Source: Paenibacillus sedimenti
GTDB taxonomy: Bacteria; Bacillota; Bacilli; Paenibacillales; NBRC-103111
Reading direction: 5' to 3'
DNA: 64,000 nt
Assembly (NCBI RefSeq): GCF_014534655.1
Contig: NZ_JACVVD010000003.1
Span: 372,001-436,000, forward strand
The position numbers and the translations under genes were made by a program. The notes under the pieces were generated by a model. That model was not told the origin of the DNA. It saw only the letters and a list, made by a program, of their open reading frames with translations, and ran no database searches. Below are positions 27,701 through 36,969 of the stretch, one piece after another (position 1 is the first letter of the stretch; each line of letters begins with the position of its first letter).

Positions 27701-27729
27701 ATTATAGCAAACATTGTATATTTTTGGTA
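27701..27729 (-). promoter_or_regulatory. Predicted panB promoter with extended -10
   Basis: TGCTATAAT on the minus strand gives a perfect TATAAT (27701-27706) with an upstream TGn extension. The -35 region (TACCAA, 27724-27729) is poor. It lies only five bases downstream of the birA stop codon. Confidence 0.6.
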
Positions 27730-27733
27730 CCCT

Positions 27734-28702
27734 CTACTTTAGCTCAATATCGCCTGAATAGATTTTCACCTTTTCACCGCTGCTTATCACAACAGTTAAA
27801 GCCCCTGAATCATCTAACGATTCTGCGATACCCTCGACGATGCCGGTAGGCGTTTGCGTACGGATCGGGCGATGCAGCGTTACGCTCAGCGCCTCCCATA
27901 AAAGCCGAATCGGAGCGAATCCTTTGTCCAAATAAAGTGCATACATCTCTTCAAACTCTAGTAAAAAAGCTTGTACAAGTTGTTCTCGAACAATATCTGC
28001 ACCAGACTCTATGGCCAGCGACGTTGCAATGGAGCGAAGTTCTGCAGGGTAATCCTCAAGCTTCAGATTTGCGCTAATGCCAATACCGGCGATGACGTAT
28101 TTCAGCCGTTCATCTTCGCCGCTGCTTTCCAAAAGGATACCGCTTACTTTTTTCCCTCCAATGAGCAGGTCATTCGGCCATTTTATGCCGATATCGACCT
28201 GGACCACCTTCTGGATCGAACGGCAAAGAGCAACCGCACAAAGCAAAGTGAGCTGCGGCATAAAATAGACCGGGATTCGCGGCGTCAGCACCAAGCTCAT
28301 CCATATGCCTTTGCCCGCCGGTGAATGCCATTTGCGCCCCATTCGGCCTCTGCCTGCCGTCTGCGTTTCAGCGAGTACTAACGTCCCCTCAGGAGCTCCT
28401 GACGCGACGAGATTATGCGCAATCGTCTGGGTCGAGTCCACTTCGCCGTATACATGCAGTTTTTGCCCCAATATCTTCGTCCGAAGCCCGGCAAGCAGTT
28501 CGGTCACGTTCCATTTATCCGGCTTGTTTACAAGCTTATAACCTTTGCGCGGAGCAGCCTCGAACTCATATCCGGCTTGACGCAGCGCTTCGATATGCTT
28601 CCAAATCGCTGTCCGGCTTACATTTAGCGCACGGCTGATCTCTTCACCTGAGACATAGGCGTCCGGATGTTCATCGAACAATTGTAGGATGCGGTCGTTC
28701 AT
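27734..28702 (-). CDS. birA: Biotin-protein ligase and biotin operon repressor
   Basis: Attaches biotin to carboxylases and represses biotin genes as biotinyl-AMP-bound dimer. 322 aa: N-terminal winged helix (YVSGEEISRALNVSRTAIWKHIEAL, about 16-40), central ligase domain with GRGRMGRKWHSP and KWPNDLLI, and a C-terminal SH3-like domain. Both domains are present, so a regulator as well as an enzyme. Located between cca and panB as in B. subtilis. Confidence 0.95.
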   Translation of the reverse strand: MNDRILQLFDEHPDAYVSGEEISRALNVSRTAIWKHIEALRQAGYEFEAAPRKGYKLVNKPDKWNVTELLAGLRTKILGQKLHVYGEVDSTQTIAHNLVASGAPEGTLVLAETQTAGRGRMGRKWHSPAGKGIWMSLVLTPRIPVYFMPQLTLLCAVALCRSIQKVVQVDIGIKWPNDLLIGGKKVSGILLESSGEDERLKYVIAGIGISANLKLEDYPAELRSIATSLAIESGADIVREQLVQAFLLEFEEMYALYLDKGFAPIRLLWEALSVTLHRPIRTQTPTGIVEGIAESLDDSGALTVVISSGEKVKIYSGDIELK

Positions 28703-28752
28703 TAATACTCACTCACGATCTATAAGAATTTCAAGAGAAAGCCGCGCTGATG

Positions 28753-30063
28753 CTACTTGCTAGCATCGCGCGCGGCGTGAAGAAGTGTTTGGCGATCGTT
28801 TCGCAGCTCGCCAAGTGCGACGCGCTCAAGAAGCTGCTGAAGCAGCACGCCCATCCACGGGCCAGGCTTCTCGTCCAGCGCTTCCGTCACATCCGCGCCG
28901 GTGATGGCGAGCTCCTTCAGGCTGAGGCATGGAATCTCGCTCAGCCAGGTTTCTGCGTGCCGCACTAACAGCGGCACGACCGTTTGTCTGAAGCGCGCGA
29001 GCTCGCCGCGCGCCTCGGTATGCTGCTGCGGCAATGCGCGCAGCACTTGCAACAGCATGCGTGCCGCCGCCTCGCCGCGGCGCACGGCACCGAGCTTCCA
29101 GACCCGCGCAAGCGTGGCCGGGTCTGCGGTCTCGAGGGCGGCGTCCCGCGGATCGCCGCCGCCGACTGTCAGCTGCGCGGCAAGCCACTCGCGCAGGCTG
29201 AGCACGGCCACTACCGCGTCGGTGTCGGCGCGGGAGAAAGTCAGCTCCTGGAGCGCCGTGCGGACGGTGTCCGCCGGCGTCTCCAGGAACATCAGCAGCA
29301 GCGCCCAGCGGGTCTGCTGCCCGGATAGCGCGCTGACAGCGTCCAGCGCGTCATCATGCGCGAGCCACATCTCAAAAGGCAGCGGCAGCTGCTTTTTGAG
29401 ATGTGCCATTAGGCGGCTCGCGAGAAGCAGGCGCACAGCCCGTGCCGGGGCTGGGCCTTCAATCATGCGCTCGAGCTCGCTGCGCACGCGCTCGATCGCG
29501 ATGTGGCGCAGCAGCGGAGCTTGCTCCAGCAGCGCCTGCCACGTTTTTGCCTCGACCTCTAGGTTATAGGTCGAGGCAAAGCGGATGCAGCGAAGCATGC
29601 GCAGCGCATCTTCGCCAAATCTCTCCTCCGCAGCCCCGACGCAGCGGAGCATGCCAAGATCGAGATCCTTTTGGCCGCCAAAAGGATCAATTACCGTACC
29701 CGCTATGTCCATCGCCATAGCGTTCATCGTAAAATCGCGCCGCCGCAAATCCTCCGTCAAGTCCGAAATGTACTCGACGGATGCCGGGCGGCGGAAGCCT
29801 TCGTACTGCGCTTCCTTGCGGAACGTCGTCACCTCGTACGTCCCCTGTTCCAGGATGACGGTCACGGTTCCGTGCTGCAGCCCCGTCGGCGCCGTTCGCG
29901 GGAAGCATGCCATCACCTGCTCCGGCAGCGCGGAGGTGGCGATGTCGATATCCTTGATAGGCCGCTCCAGTACAGCATCTCGGACACATCCCCCGACGAG
30001 ATAAGCTTCATATCCGGCTGACGTAAGTGCATTGAGTACATATGCCGCTCCATGATCCATCAT
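28753..30063 (-). CDS. cca: CCA-adding tRNA nucleotidyltransferase
   Basis: Adds or repairs the 3' CCA end of tRNAs. About 436 aa from the ATG at 30063. Class II nucleotidyltransferase head: LVGGCVRD, metal-binding DIDIAT, RRRDFTMNAMA and EERFGEDALRMLR; the C-terminal part is divergent and very rich in G+C. The frame is open to a TTG at 30108 that overlaps the bshA end, but homologues begin shortly before the AYLVGG motif, so 30063 is chosen; AGGTGG lies 13 bases upstream. The extreme composition creates long antisense frames that I regard as false. Confidence 0.92.
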   Translation of the reverse strand: MMDHGAAYVLNALTSAGYEAYLVGGCVRDAVLERPIKDIDIATSALPEQVMACFPRTAPTGLQHGTVTVILEQGTYEVTTFRKEAQYEGFRRPASVEYISDLTEDLRRRDFTMNAMAMDIAGTVIDPFGGQKDLDLGMLRCVGAAEERFGEDALRMLRCIRFASTYNLEVEAKTWQALLEQAPLLRHIAIERVRSELERMIEGPAPARAVRLLLASRLMAHLKKQLPLPFEMWLAHDDALDAVSALSGQQTRWALLLMFLETPADTVRTALQELTFSRADTDAVVAVLSLREWLAAQLTVGGGDPRDAALETADPATLARVWKLGAVRRGEAAARMLLQVLRALPQQHTEARGELARFRQTVVPLLVRHAETWLSEIPCLSLKELAITGADVTEALDEKPGPWMGVLLQQLLERVALGELRNDRQTLLHAARDASK

Positions 30064-30098
30064 CTTACTTTCAGCACCACCTAATATCCGCATCAATT

Positions 30099-31271
30099 CT
30101 ACTGACAAGACGAAGCCGTGATGCGATGCGATTCCGGCAGTTCTCTCCCCAGCACACGATAATAAATTTCTTCGTATTGTACAGTTGTAATATCATTGCA
30201 GAAGGTTTGACGAGCACGATACAAACAATTTTGTACCACTTGATCATAATGTTCCTGAGTGGTTAGCAAATGAATCACATGTTCGGCCATTGCATCCGTA
30301 TCGCCGGTTGCCGCTAAGTAGCCGGTTTGCCCATGAGTGATAAGTTCAGGAATTCCTCCTGCGTTAGAACCAACCGTCGGCACGCCGCAAGCCATCGCCT
30401 CGAGCGCAACAAGACCAAAACTTTCCTTCTCGGACGGAAGAAGCATCACATCAGCGAGTGAAATCACCTGGGCCACATCGTCCTGCTTGCCGCAGAACGT
30501 CACTTTATCCGCTAGGCCAAGCTCCTTCACTTTCGATATGATTTTGGACAAATCCGGCCCCTCCCCGACAAACAGCAGACGGGTCGGCACCATTTTGCTC
30601 ACCTTGGCAAAAATATCGACGACATCCTGCACTCGCTTTACAGGCCTGAAGTTCGAAATATGAATGAGAATTTTCTCATCCGGTCTTGCAAACTCCCCTC
30701 TTAGCTTGGAAATATCCCGCGGATAATAAACGCGTTTATCCACAAAATTATAAGCCAAATCGATATCCCGGTCGATATCAAGCGATTCTCTCGTTTCTCT
30801 GATCAAATCCTTCGAAACCGCCGTAACCGCATCGCTCTCATTGATGGCATATCGAATCAAATCAGAGATGGAATGATCCTGTCCAAGCACTGTAATGTCT
30901 GTTCCGTGCAGTGTCGTTACCACTTTTAGCTTACTGCCGATCATTTGTTTGGCGAGCAGCGCACACACCGCATGAGGAATCGCATAATGCACATGCAGCA
31001 GATCCAAATCTTCCATCTTCGCTACTTGGGCCAGCTTACTTGCGAGCGAAAGATCATAAGGCGGGTAGCGGAATACATAGTATTCACTTACTTCCACCTC
31101 ATGATAGAAAATATTTTTATGAAATTTGCCAAGTCGAAATGGCATACTATGGGTAATAAAATGCACTTCATGCCCTTTTTCCGCGAGCAGCTTCCCGAGT
31201 TCTGTCGCTACAACGCCGGAGCCCCCTAACGTCGGGTAGCAGGTAATCCCTATTTTCAGCTTATCGTTCAT
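30099..31271 (-). CDS. bshA: N-acetyl-alpha-D-glucosaminyl L-malate synthase
   Basis: First enzyme of bacillithiol synthesis; transfers GlcNAc from UDP-GlcNAc to malate. 390 aa GT4-fold glycosyltransferase with GGSGVVATELGK near the N-terminus, HGTDITVLG, and the C-terminal EX7E segment in PSEKESFGLVALEAMACG. Next to bshB1, which acts on its product; the same order occurs in B. subtilis. The 3' end overlaps the frame of cca. Confidence 0.94.
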   Translation of the reverse strand: MNDKLKIGITCYPTLGGSGVVATELGKLLAEKGHEVHFITHSMPFRLGKFHKNIFYHEVEVSEYYVFRYPPYDLSLASKLAQVAKMEDLDLLHVHYAIPHAVCALLAKQMIGSKLKVVTTLHGTDITVLGQDHSISDLIRYAINESDAVTAVSKDLIRETRESLDIDRDIDLAYNFVDKRVYYPRDISKLRGEFARPDEKILIHISNFRPVKRVQDVVDIFAKVSKMVPTRLLFVGEGPDLSKIISKVKELGLADKVTFCGKQDDVAQVISLADVMLLPSEKESFGLVALEAMACGVPTVGSNAGGIPELITHGQTGYLAATGDTDAMAEHVIHLLTTQEHYDQVVQNCLYRARQTFCNDITTVQYEEIYYRVLGRELPESHRITASSCQ

Positions 31272-31291
31272 TGCCTTCCCTCACTTCCCGG

Positions 31292-31984
31292 TCAGTTGAA
31301 GCGATCCACCAAAAGCGGCAGTTTCGAAACGAACCCTTCTGCGTAGGTGATCATCCGTTTCTGGCCCATGAGTCGATCGCGAGCCTCTACGCGCTCCACA
31401 TAACCTTGGTTAAGCGGCGTTGCCACCGTGTCTTGACCTGTTACAAATTGTGAGCGGTAAGCGCTCAGCGCTGCGATTTTGGCATCATAACTTTCGGTTA
31501 CATCTACCATCAGATCAGCTTCGTATACATCATTAATAAAATAGAAATAGAGCTGCTGTACATTCACCGGCTCTGTAGCCGGAGCATAATTACGAAGCTT
31601 CGCGTTAAAAACCGCTTCCTGGATCAGATGCGAGCAGGCAATATGATCCGGGTGCCGATCCTGCCAATAAGGAGCGAATACGATTCTAGGTTTATGTTTT
31701 CGGATTTCCAAGGTAATACGTTCAATGTACGCTTGTGTAAGCGACAGACCACGGTCGGGCAGTCCTAAGTTTGAGCGCATCGTTAATCCAAGTATTTTAG
31801 CCGCTTTCTCCGCTTCTTCTTTGCGAATTTCCACGGTCCCATTCGATGACATTTCCGCGTAAGTCAAATCGCAAATGCCGACTCGTAAGCCTGAGGCCGC
31901 ATGTTTGGCAATCGTGGCTCCCATCCCAATCTCAGCGTCATCCGCATGTGCACCAAATATGAGTATATCTAAGGAATCGCTCAT
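31292..31984 (-). CDS. bshB1: Bacillithiol deacetylase (LmbE-like)
   Basis: Zinc-dependent deacetylase producing glucosaminyl malate. About 230 aa with the metal-binding AHADDAEIGMG near residue 10 and RHPDHIA later. The ATG at 31984 is one base after the mgsA stop, implying coupling; the open frame extends 16 codons further into mgsA but the family begins at MSDSLDILIFGAH. Upstream of bshA. Confidence 0.93.
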   Translation of the reverse strand: MSDSLDILIFGAHADDAEIGMGATIAKHAASGLRVGICDLTYAEMSSNGTVEIRKEEAEKAAKILGLTMRSNLGLPDRGLSLTQAYIERITLEIRKHKPRIVFAPYWQDRHPDHIACSHLIQEAVFNAKLRNYAPATEPVNVQQLYFYFINDVYEADLMVDVTESYDAKIAALSAYRSQFVTGQDTVATPLNQGYVERVEARDRLMGQKRMITYAEGFVSKLPLLVDRFN

Positions 31985-31985
31985 C

Positions 31986-32405
31986 TTACTCAATACCCGG
32001 TTTATATTTATGCACGAGCTCTCTCCAAGCAAAGTCCCCGCGGTCCAAAGCGCGAACGAGCAGTTCTGCTGTCGCTACATTCGTTGCGCAGGGAATACCC
32101 TGAACATCGCATAAGCGCAATAATGCGATAATATCCGGCTCATGCGGCTGAGCCATTAACGGATCACGAAGGAAAATAATCAAATCCATTTCATTTTCCG
32201 CCACAAGGGCTCCAATTTGTTGGTCGCCACCCAGTGGACCTGACATAAAGCGATGGATGCTTAATTTGGTATTATCCATAATGCGCTGACCGGTTGTTCC
32301 AGTCGCATAAAGTTTATGACCGTCAAATACATGCTCATAAGCAGTAACAAAATTGACCATTTCGTCTTTCTTACGATCATGTGCGATCAATGCGATTTTT
32401 AACAT
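31986..32405 (-). CDS. mgsA: Methylglyoxal synthase
   Basis: Converts dihydroxyacetone phosphate to methylglyoxal and phosphate. 139 aa. Family marks: [28 protein letters not shown] and FLRDPL with the catalytic Asp. Start at ATG 32405 gives [10 protein letters not shown], as in relatives, with AGGGAG eight bases before; the GTG at 32414 overlaps that site. The ribosome-binding site belongs to a copy of the dispersed repeat. Bacillithiol genes downstream could help detoxify its product, which is inference. Confidence 0.95.
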   Translation of the reverse strand: MLKIALIAHDRKKDEMVNFVTAYEHVFDGHKLYATGTTGQRIMDNTKLSIHRFMSGPLGGDQQIGALVAENEMDLIIFLRDPLMAQPHEPDIIALLRLCDVQGIPCATNVATAELLVRALDRGDFAWRELVHKYKPGIE

Positions 32406-32413
32406 GTTAGCCA

Positions 32414-32457
32414 CTCCCTAAAGATTTCGTGAAAAAACTTGCTACGTAAGCATTTGC
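32414..32457 (-). repeat. SD-bearing palindromic repeat upstream of mgsA
   Basis: Minus-strand copy: ATGCTTACGTAGC, AGTTTTTTCACGAAATCT (imperfect stem), TTTAGGGAG, which serves as the mgsA ribosome-binding site. It fills the whole gap between dapB and mgsA. Confidence 0.7.
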
Positions 32458-33261
32458 TTAATCGATAAAATGCTCAAATCCGTAAATCATTCCCGTGTAG
32501 GTCATCACTTTACGAACGGCCAACGCCACGCCTGGCATATAAGCGGCTCGATCGTAGGAGTCATGCCGGATTTTGAGCGCCTGGCCGTGCTCTGCCATAA
32601 TCACTTCCTGTTGAGCAAATATACCCGGCAGGCGAACGCTATGTATTCTAAATCCATTGTAATACCCGCCTCGCGAGCCTTCAATGGTTTCTTCTTCTTT
32701 GGGATTGCCTTGACGCAGCTCTTCTCGTACTTCAGAAATCAGTTCAGCCGTCTTAATCGACGTTCCTGACGGGGCATCGAGCTTCTGATCGCCATGATAT
32801 TCGATAATTTCCAGGTTCGGAAAATACTTCGACGCTTGCGCTGCAAACTTCATCATCAAAATCGCACCGATGGAGAAATTAGGCGCAATCAATCCGCCGA
32901 TTCCGCTTTCTTGACACTGCTTGTCCAGCGTTTCAATATCTTGCGGCGTGAAACCCGTCGTCCCCATAACAGGGCGGATACCATGTCTAATGGCTAAGCT
33001 TGTATGCGAAAATGCCGTCTGAGGGCCTGTAAAATCAACCAACACATCGGGCTTCGATTCGACAAGTGCTAACTCCAAATCATTCTGCATCTTGACCCCA
33101 CATTCTTCAAAGCCTACCAATCTGCCTAAATCAATAGGGCCAGAGGAGCGGTTCACGCCTGCAACCAGTTCCATATCCGGCTCAGTCAATACGGTCTTGA
33201 CAACCTCCCGCCCCATTCTGCCGCTTGCGCCTACTACTGCTACTCGAATTTTACGATCCAT
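32458..33261 (-). CDS. dapB: 4-hydroxy-tetrahydrodipicolinate reductase
   Basis: NAD(P)H-dependent step of lysine and diaminopimelate synthesis. 267 aa: Rossmann motif VAVVGASGRMGRE at residues 7-19, GTTGF, and the catalytic segment EYHGDQKLDAPSGT. Relatives usually carry two His (HH) where this protein has HG; the first His and the KLDAPSGT loop are intact. AAGGGAG lies 11 bases before the ATG. Same neighbours (mgsA, MazG-like gene) as in B. subtilis. Confidence 0.95.
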   Translation of the reverse strand: MDRKIRVAVVGASGRMGREVVKTVLTEPDMELVAGVNRSSGPIDLGRLVGFEECGVKMQNDLELALVESKPDVLVDFTGPQTAFSHTSLAIRHGIRPVMGTTGFTPQDIETLDKQCQESGIGGLIAPNFSIGAILMMKFAAQASKYFPNLEIIEYHGDQKLDAPSGTSIKTAELISEVREELRQGNPKEEETIEGSRGGYYNGFRIHSVRLPGIFAQQEVIMAEHGQALKIRHDSYDRAAYMPGVALAVRKVMTYTGMIYGFEHFID

Positions 33262-33298
33262 TTCTGATATATCTCCCTTTTCTCTATTTCATGAATGA

Positions 33299-33799
33299 CT
33301 ATCTCAGCTTTAATCGGTACTGGTCAGCTTGAAGCTTCGCTAACTCATGATGGGGTTCCAGCCGAATCGCTTCAGTAACCGTTTGATAGGCTCTACTATA
33401 ATCCTTCCGATGTGCAAATGCCTCAGCTAGAATTAAATAGGCTTCAATGGAGAGCGGATCCAGCGCGATCGCTTCCTTCAATAAGAAAATCGCACGCTCG
33501 GCATGCTCTGATTCTACATTCAGCTGCTTCTGCGCCAGCTCGACCAGTTCCCGCGCACGAAGCACTTGCAAATGATAACGGTACGCTTCGCTGCCTTCTT
33601 CCAGTTCCAACGCCCTAGAAGCGTGGTCTATGGCTTTTTGCAGCTTGTTGCTTCTCGCATAAGTGATGGAAAGTTTGTAGTGATAGGCAGCATTGTCTGG
33701 CTCAGCCGCTATCGCTTTTTCAAACCATTCAATGGCTTTTTCAAAATCGTGACCAAGTATGGATTCGTAAGCTTTCTGTATTTGATTTTCTCCATTCAT
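33299..33799 (-). CDS. TPR-repeat protein
   Basis: 166 aa, built almost wholly of tetratricopeptide-like repeats (DFEKAIEWFEKAIAAEPDNA at 19-38, LQKAIDHASRALELEEGS, AIFLLKEAIALDPLSIEA, YSRAYQTVTEAIRLEPHH). No signal or membrane helix, so a soluble scaffold of unknown partner. ATG preceded by a tandem copy of the dispersed repeat whose end supplies AAGGAGG. Lies between the MazG-like gene and dapB. Confidence 0.82.
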   Translation of the reverse strand: MNGENQIQKAYESILGHDFEKAIEWFEKAIAAEPDNAAYHYKLSITYARSNKLQKAIDHASRALELEEGSEAYRYHLQVLRARELVELAQKQLNVESEHAERAIFLLKEAIALDPLSIEAYLILAEAFAHRKDYSRAYQTVTEAIRLEPHHELAKLQADQYRLKLR

Positions 33800-33805
33800 C
33801 TGCCC

Positions 33806-33900
33806 ATCCTCCTTCTAAGAGTTTTGCATTTAGCAAAACTTGCTTCGAAAGCATCTGCTTCGTTTTTCTTAGAAAAACTGGCAGCCTAAGCAAGAGCTTT
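33806..33900 (-). repeat. Tandem SD-bearing palindromic repeats upstream of TPR gene
   Basis: Two units in a row on the minus strand. Far unit: AGTTTTTC-TAA-GAAAAACG. Near unit: GATGCTTTCGAAGC, AGTTTTGC-TAAAT-GCAAAACT, CTTAGAAGGAGG. The near stem has a G-C pair where other copies have C-G or end earlier, again keeping the pairing. The gap between this gene and the MazG-like gene is otherwise empty. Confidence 0.7.
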
Positions 33901-33940
33901 GCGAGATGCCCGCTTGTTGGGATGGTACAGTTTATGAAGC

Positions 33941-34279
33941 TTATGTGTTTTCGGTGTTAATTTTGGTCCATCTGTTCGCGTCACGGGTATTGAATTTATG
34001 CATCACTTTGTTATGTGCTTCGGTTAAATCGATCCCCAGTGAATTGGCAAAACATATGGTAATAAACAGAATATCACCTAACTCCAGCTCGATGGAATTG
34101 TCCGCTTCCGACGCTTTCTTTGGTTTCTCCCCATAGGAGTGATTCACTTCCCTCGCAAGCTCTCCCACTTCTTCGGACATTCTAGCCAGCATCGATAACG
34201 GACTGAAGTAACCTTCCTTAAACTGCGAAATATAGCGATCCACTTCTTGCTGCATCTCTTTAAGTGTACGTTCTGACAT
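33941..34279 (-). CDS. MazG-like nucleotide pyrophosphohydrolase
   Basis: 112-aa, all-alpha NTP pyrophosphohydrolase, probably house-cleaning of odd nucleotides. The metal-binding pattern is EEVGELAREVN with a later ELGDILF. Corresponds in position and size to YpjD of B. subtilis, upstream of dapB. Start at ATG 34279 with AAGGG five bases before; the frame continues 15 codons upstream without support. Confidence 0.88.
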   Translation of the reverse strand: MSERTLKEMQQEVDRYISQFKEGYFSPLSMLARMSEEVGELAREVNHSYGEKPKKASEADNSIELELGDILFITICFANSLGIDLTEAHNKVMHKFNTRDANRWTKINTENT

Positions 34280-34426
34280 GCTCACCCTTCTTTCCATGTT
34301 CGCCAACAAGGCTATCATTACCATGTTAAACTAAAGACGAAAAGTTGACAAATTTTTTTCATTTCTAAAAAAAGATATAATAGATCTAAATAGAACTTTG
34401 CAAAGCCAGATGGAGGGCAACAAACG

Positions 34427-35296
34427 ATGTTTAAAGAACGAATTTCCGACCGGTTTACCAATTTATTTGCCATTATGATTGGAACTGCCATTTACGCCTT
34501 CGGCCTGCACTATTTCGTCATTTCGAATGAATTAATGGAAGGTGGCGTTACAGGGATTTCGTTGCTGCTTAAATATGTATTGAATGTACCGCCTTCCATC
34601 TCAACCTTAGCGATCAACATTCCATTATTCTATCTCGGTTGGAAAAACTTTGGTAAGGAAGCCATGCTTTATACGATATTCGGCGTCGTTTCCTTGTCCT
34701 TCTTCCTATGGATCATGGAGCTGCTGATTCGTGAACAGTGGCTCATCCCTTTTCATACGACTCAGGATTACTTCTTAGCTACGCTTTATGCGGGAATTTC
34801 CCTTGGCACAGGTCTTGGACTTGTTTTCCGGTATGGAGGAACGACAGGGGGTTCGGATATTTTAGCGAGGATTGGCAATAAAAAGCGAGGTTGGAGCGTA
34901 GGACAGGTCATTCTCATTATCGACGTCCTGGTCATCGGTTCCTCATTTTTGTATTTACCCAAGGAAAAGGTTTTATACTCGCTCGTTGCCGTGTTCATAA
35001 CATCTCGAATCATCGATTATATTTCTGAAGGAGCATACGCGGCTAAAGCTTTTACTATTATTAGTGATCATGCGAATGATTTAGCGCTGCAAATTACGCA
35101 GGAACTGGACCGAGGCGTGACCTTGTTCCCTGCCAGGGGCGCATATTCGGGCAATAACAAGGAAGTAGTTTACTGTGTCGTCTACCGTCATGAAACGAGA
35201 AGAATGCGCGAGTTGATTACATCCATCGATCCTAGAGCGTTTATCATTATTGGTGATGTTCATGATGTGTTGGGAGAAGGGTTCAAAACGCAATGA
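34427..35296 (+). CDS. YitT-family membrane protein (DUF161/DUF2179)
   Basis: 289 aa: about six hydrophobic helices in the first 190 residues, with GGVTGIS and the GTTGGSDILARI motif typical of the YitT family, then a cytoplasmic C-terminal DUF2179 domain with TLFPARGAYSG and IDPRAFIIIGDVHDVLG. Function unknown; the family is widespread in Firmicutes. Corresponds in place to ypjC. ATG preceded by GATGGAGGGCAACAAACG. Confidence 0.9.
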   Translation: MFKERISDRFTNLFAIMIGTAIYAFGLHYFVISNELMEGGVTGISLLLKYVLNVPPSISTLAINIPLFYLGWKNFGKEAMLYTIFGVVSLSFFLWIMELLIREQWLIPFHTTQDYFLATLYAGISLGTGLGLVFRYGGTTGGSDILARIGNKKRGWSVGQVILIIDVLVIGSSFLYLPKEKVLYSLVAVFITSRIIDYISEGAYAAKAFTIISDHANDLALQITQELDRGVTLFPARGAYSGNNKEVVYCVVYRHETRRMRELITSIDPRAFIIIGDVHDVLGEGFKTQ

Positions 35297-35299
35297 GCA

Positions 35300-35350
35300 G
35301 AAAAAACATCCCGGTTCCACATTGATGATGTGGGCGGGATGTTTGTTTTT
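35300..35350. terminator. Bidirectional terminator between yitT-like gene and ypjB
   Basis: ACATCCCGGTTCCACAT / ATGTGGGCGGGATGT stem with A-run on one side and TTTGTTTTT on the other; serves two converging genes. Confidence 0.9.
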
Positions 35351-36227
35351 AATAATGGTCGCTTTTCTTTGCCTGATTGACGGGTACAACATGTTTGCCT
35401 GATTGATACATCCTCCAGCCTGCATAAGAAAGCACACTGACAATAATGAGCCCGATTCCCAGGGACCAAATGATTGGTTGCTTCGGATCTGTCAAAGGTA
35501 CGAAAGCAATCGCATCCTTATGTTTCAAAAATAACTGATCGATGATTTGCTGCAAATGCTCCACTCCGGATTCAATCTGACGCATCTGCATAGGACTGCT
35601 GTTCAGATTACTTCGGAGAAATGTCATGAGGGAATCGAGCTTCTCTACGTCCGCTGGCTCCCGGCTTATAAGAAGTGATGGGCGAATGACCGCGATATGC
35701 TGCGACAGCTTACCAAAACCCGCTACCGCTTCTTTTTGTTGATTTGCTTTGACGGCTTGGTGCAGCACACCTACATCTTCCTGCAGCACCTTATAATATT
35801 GAAGCCACATTGGCTGATTCTTATGCGTAAGCGCATCGGTGGCAAGGCGGATTTTCGCAACCGCTATTTGGCCTTCCTCCGGAGAGTAACTAACTGCGTT
35901 ATAGACACGCTTAGCCTGCGTAATCGTTTCCGTTAATGCATTGAGTCCTTCCACCGATGTAACACCATCGAACCGGATTTTCGGAATTTGATCAGAAAGT
36001 TGCAGTAATTTACTGCGTGCTTCCGTTACTTGCCCTTCCATCGTTTTATTATACATATCATCAGCGATTTGATTCAAAAATTCGATCTTTTGCACTTGTT
36101 CGGGATCTGCTTGAACGATTGCTTGTCCCTTGGAACTTGGAATCACTCCACAAGCGACACTTATGCTAACAACGGTTACCAGTAACAGCATAGCTGCCAA
36201 CCGTCTGACGCCGAAATAAACAAACAT
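35349..36227 (-). CDS. ypjB: YpjB-like sporulation protein
   Basis: 292 aa. N-terminal hydrophobic segment ending in a cysteine (ISVACG), perhaps a signal peptide or an imperfect lipobox, a long helical outside domain and one C-terminal transmembrane helix (about 255-275). Fits YpjB, annotated as a sporulation protein in Bacilli, both in topology and position between yitT-like and ypjA genes. Biochemical role unknown. Confidence 0.8.
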   Translation of the reverse strand: MFVYFGVRRLAAMLLLVTVVSISVACGVIPSSKGQAIVQADPEQVQKIEFLNQIADDMYNKTMEGQVTEARSKLLQLSDQIPKIRFDGVTSVEGLNALTETITQAKRVYNAVSYSPEEGQIAVAKIRLATDALTHKNQPMWLQYYKVLQEDVGVLHQAVKANQQKEAVAGFGKLSQHIAVIRPSLLISREPADVEKLDSLMTFLRSNLNSSPMQMRQIESGVEHLQQIIDQLFLKHKDAIAFVPLTDPKQPIIWSLGIGLIIVSVLSYAGWRMYQSGKHVVPVNQAKKSDHY

Positions 36228-36283
36228 GGGACATTCCCTCCTTCACCATCATCTTATGGAGGATTGTCCCATTTTAGACCAGT

Positions 36284-36940
36284 CTATGTAGTTGAATTTT
36301 TGTTTTTATTGCGAGTAAAACTAAACACCAGAGCGATGATAATCCCAGTAATGCTTAACCCTATTGTAAACGCTTCAATCGTAGGCAAATCATCATGTAA
36401 CCTTTCAGGCAACCCAGGGAAAATGCCTCTTTCATAATCCATAAAGTCATTCCATAAAGTCCAGATCGCTACGATGATGATCGATGAAAGTTTATGTGTG
36501 TACCATCTGGCAAAAAGCAACGCCTCAACGGCCATAGCCAAATGCGAAGCCGTCAGCATCCAGCCATCCCAGCCAACTGGAACACCTTGCCAAGCTCCGG
36601 TCCATATCATTGCGACTGCCCATATCCCGTACTTAAATGAAGTGATCAAAGCGAAAGCTTCGACGAAACCGCGGAAAGCGCTCTTTGGTTTATTCGATTT
36701 GCGATCCATTAACAGATACGCGACCGATCCGGTAAAAAATAGGCTTGCTGTCGGACTATCCGGTACAAATGGGATGTACCAAACCGGATAGTTGGCTATC
36801 GTAAACACCATTTGATCCCAATACCACACATACCCATAAATTGTCCCAAGAAAATTACAAACAAGCAGCAACCAAAGCAGCTTCGAATTCAGTAAAAATG
36901 ACTTGCTCCAATAATAGGAAAGTGAAAATCCTTGCTGCAA
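36284..36940 (-). CDS. ypjA: YpjA-like DUF1405 membrane protein
   Basis: 218 aa with about six hydrophobic helices. YGYVWYWDQM, the PVWYIPFVPDSPTA stretch and the ERGIFPGLPE segment match the DUF1405 family, found beside qcrABC in Bacilli. Role unknown; perhaps linked to the respiratory chain by context. Starts just after the qcr terminator. Confidence 0.88.
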   Translation of the reverse strand: MQQGFSLSYYWSKSFLLNSKLLWLLLVCNFLGTIYGYVWYWDQMVFTIANYPVWYIPFVPDSPTASLFFTGSVAYLLMDRKSNKPKSAFRGFVEAFALITSFKYGIWAVAMIWTGAWQGVPVGWDGWMLTASHLAMAVEALLFARWYTHKLSSIIIVAIWTLWNDFMDYERGIFPGLPERLHDDLPTIEAFTIGLSITGIIIALVFSFTRNKNKNSTT

Positions 36941-36969
36941 TTATGCTCCTCCTCTGCAAGTATCGATCC

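Noticed and set aside
28901-30021. Several long plus-strand frames
   Set aside because: All lie opposite cca in its G+C-rich part; compositions are Ser/Arg/Ala-rich and typical of shadow frames.
34345-34381. TTGACA and TATAAT upstream of the yitT-like gene
   Set aside because: They are 25 bases apart, too far for one SigA promoter; the TATAAT may still be used with an unseen -35.
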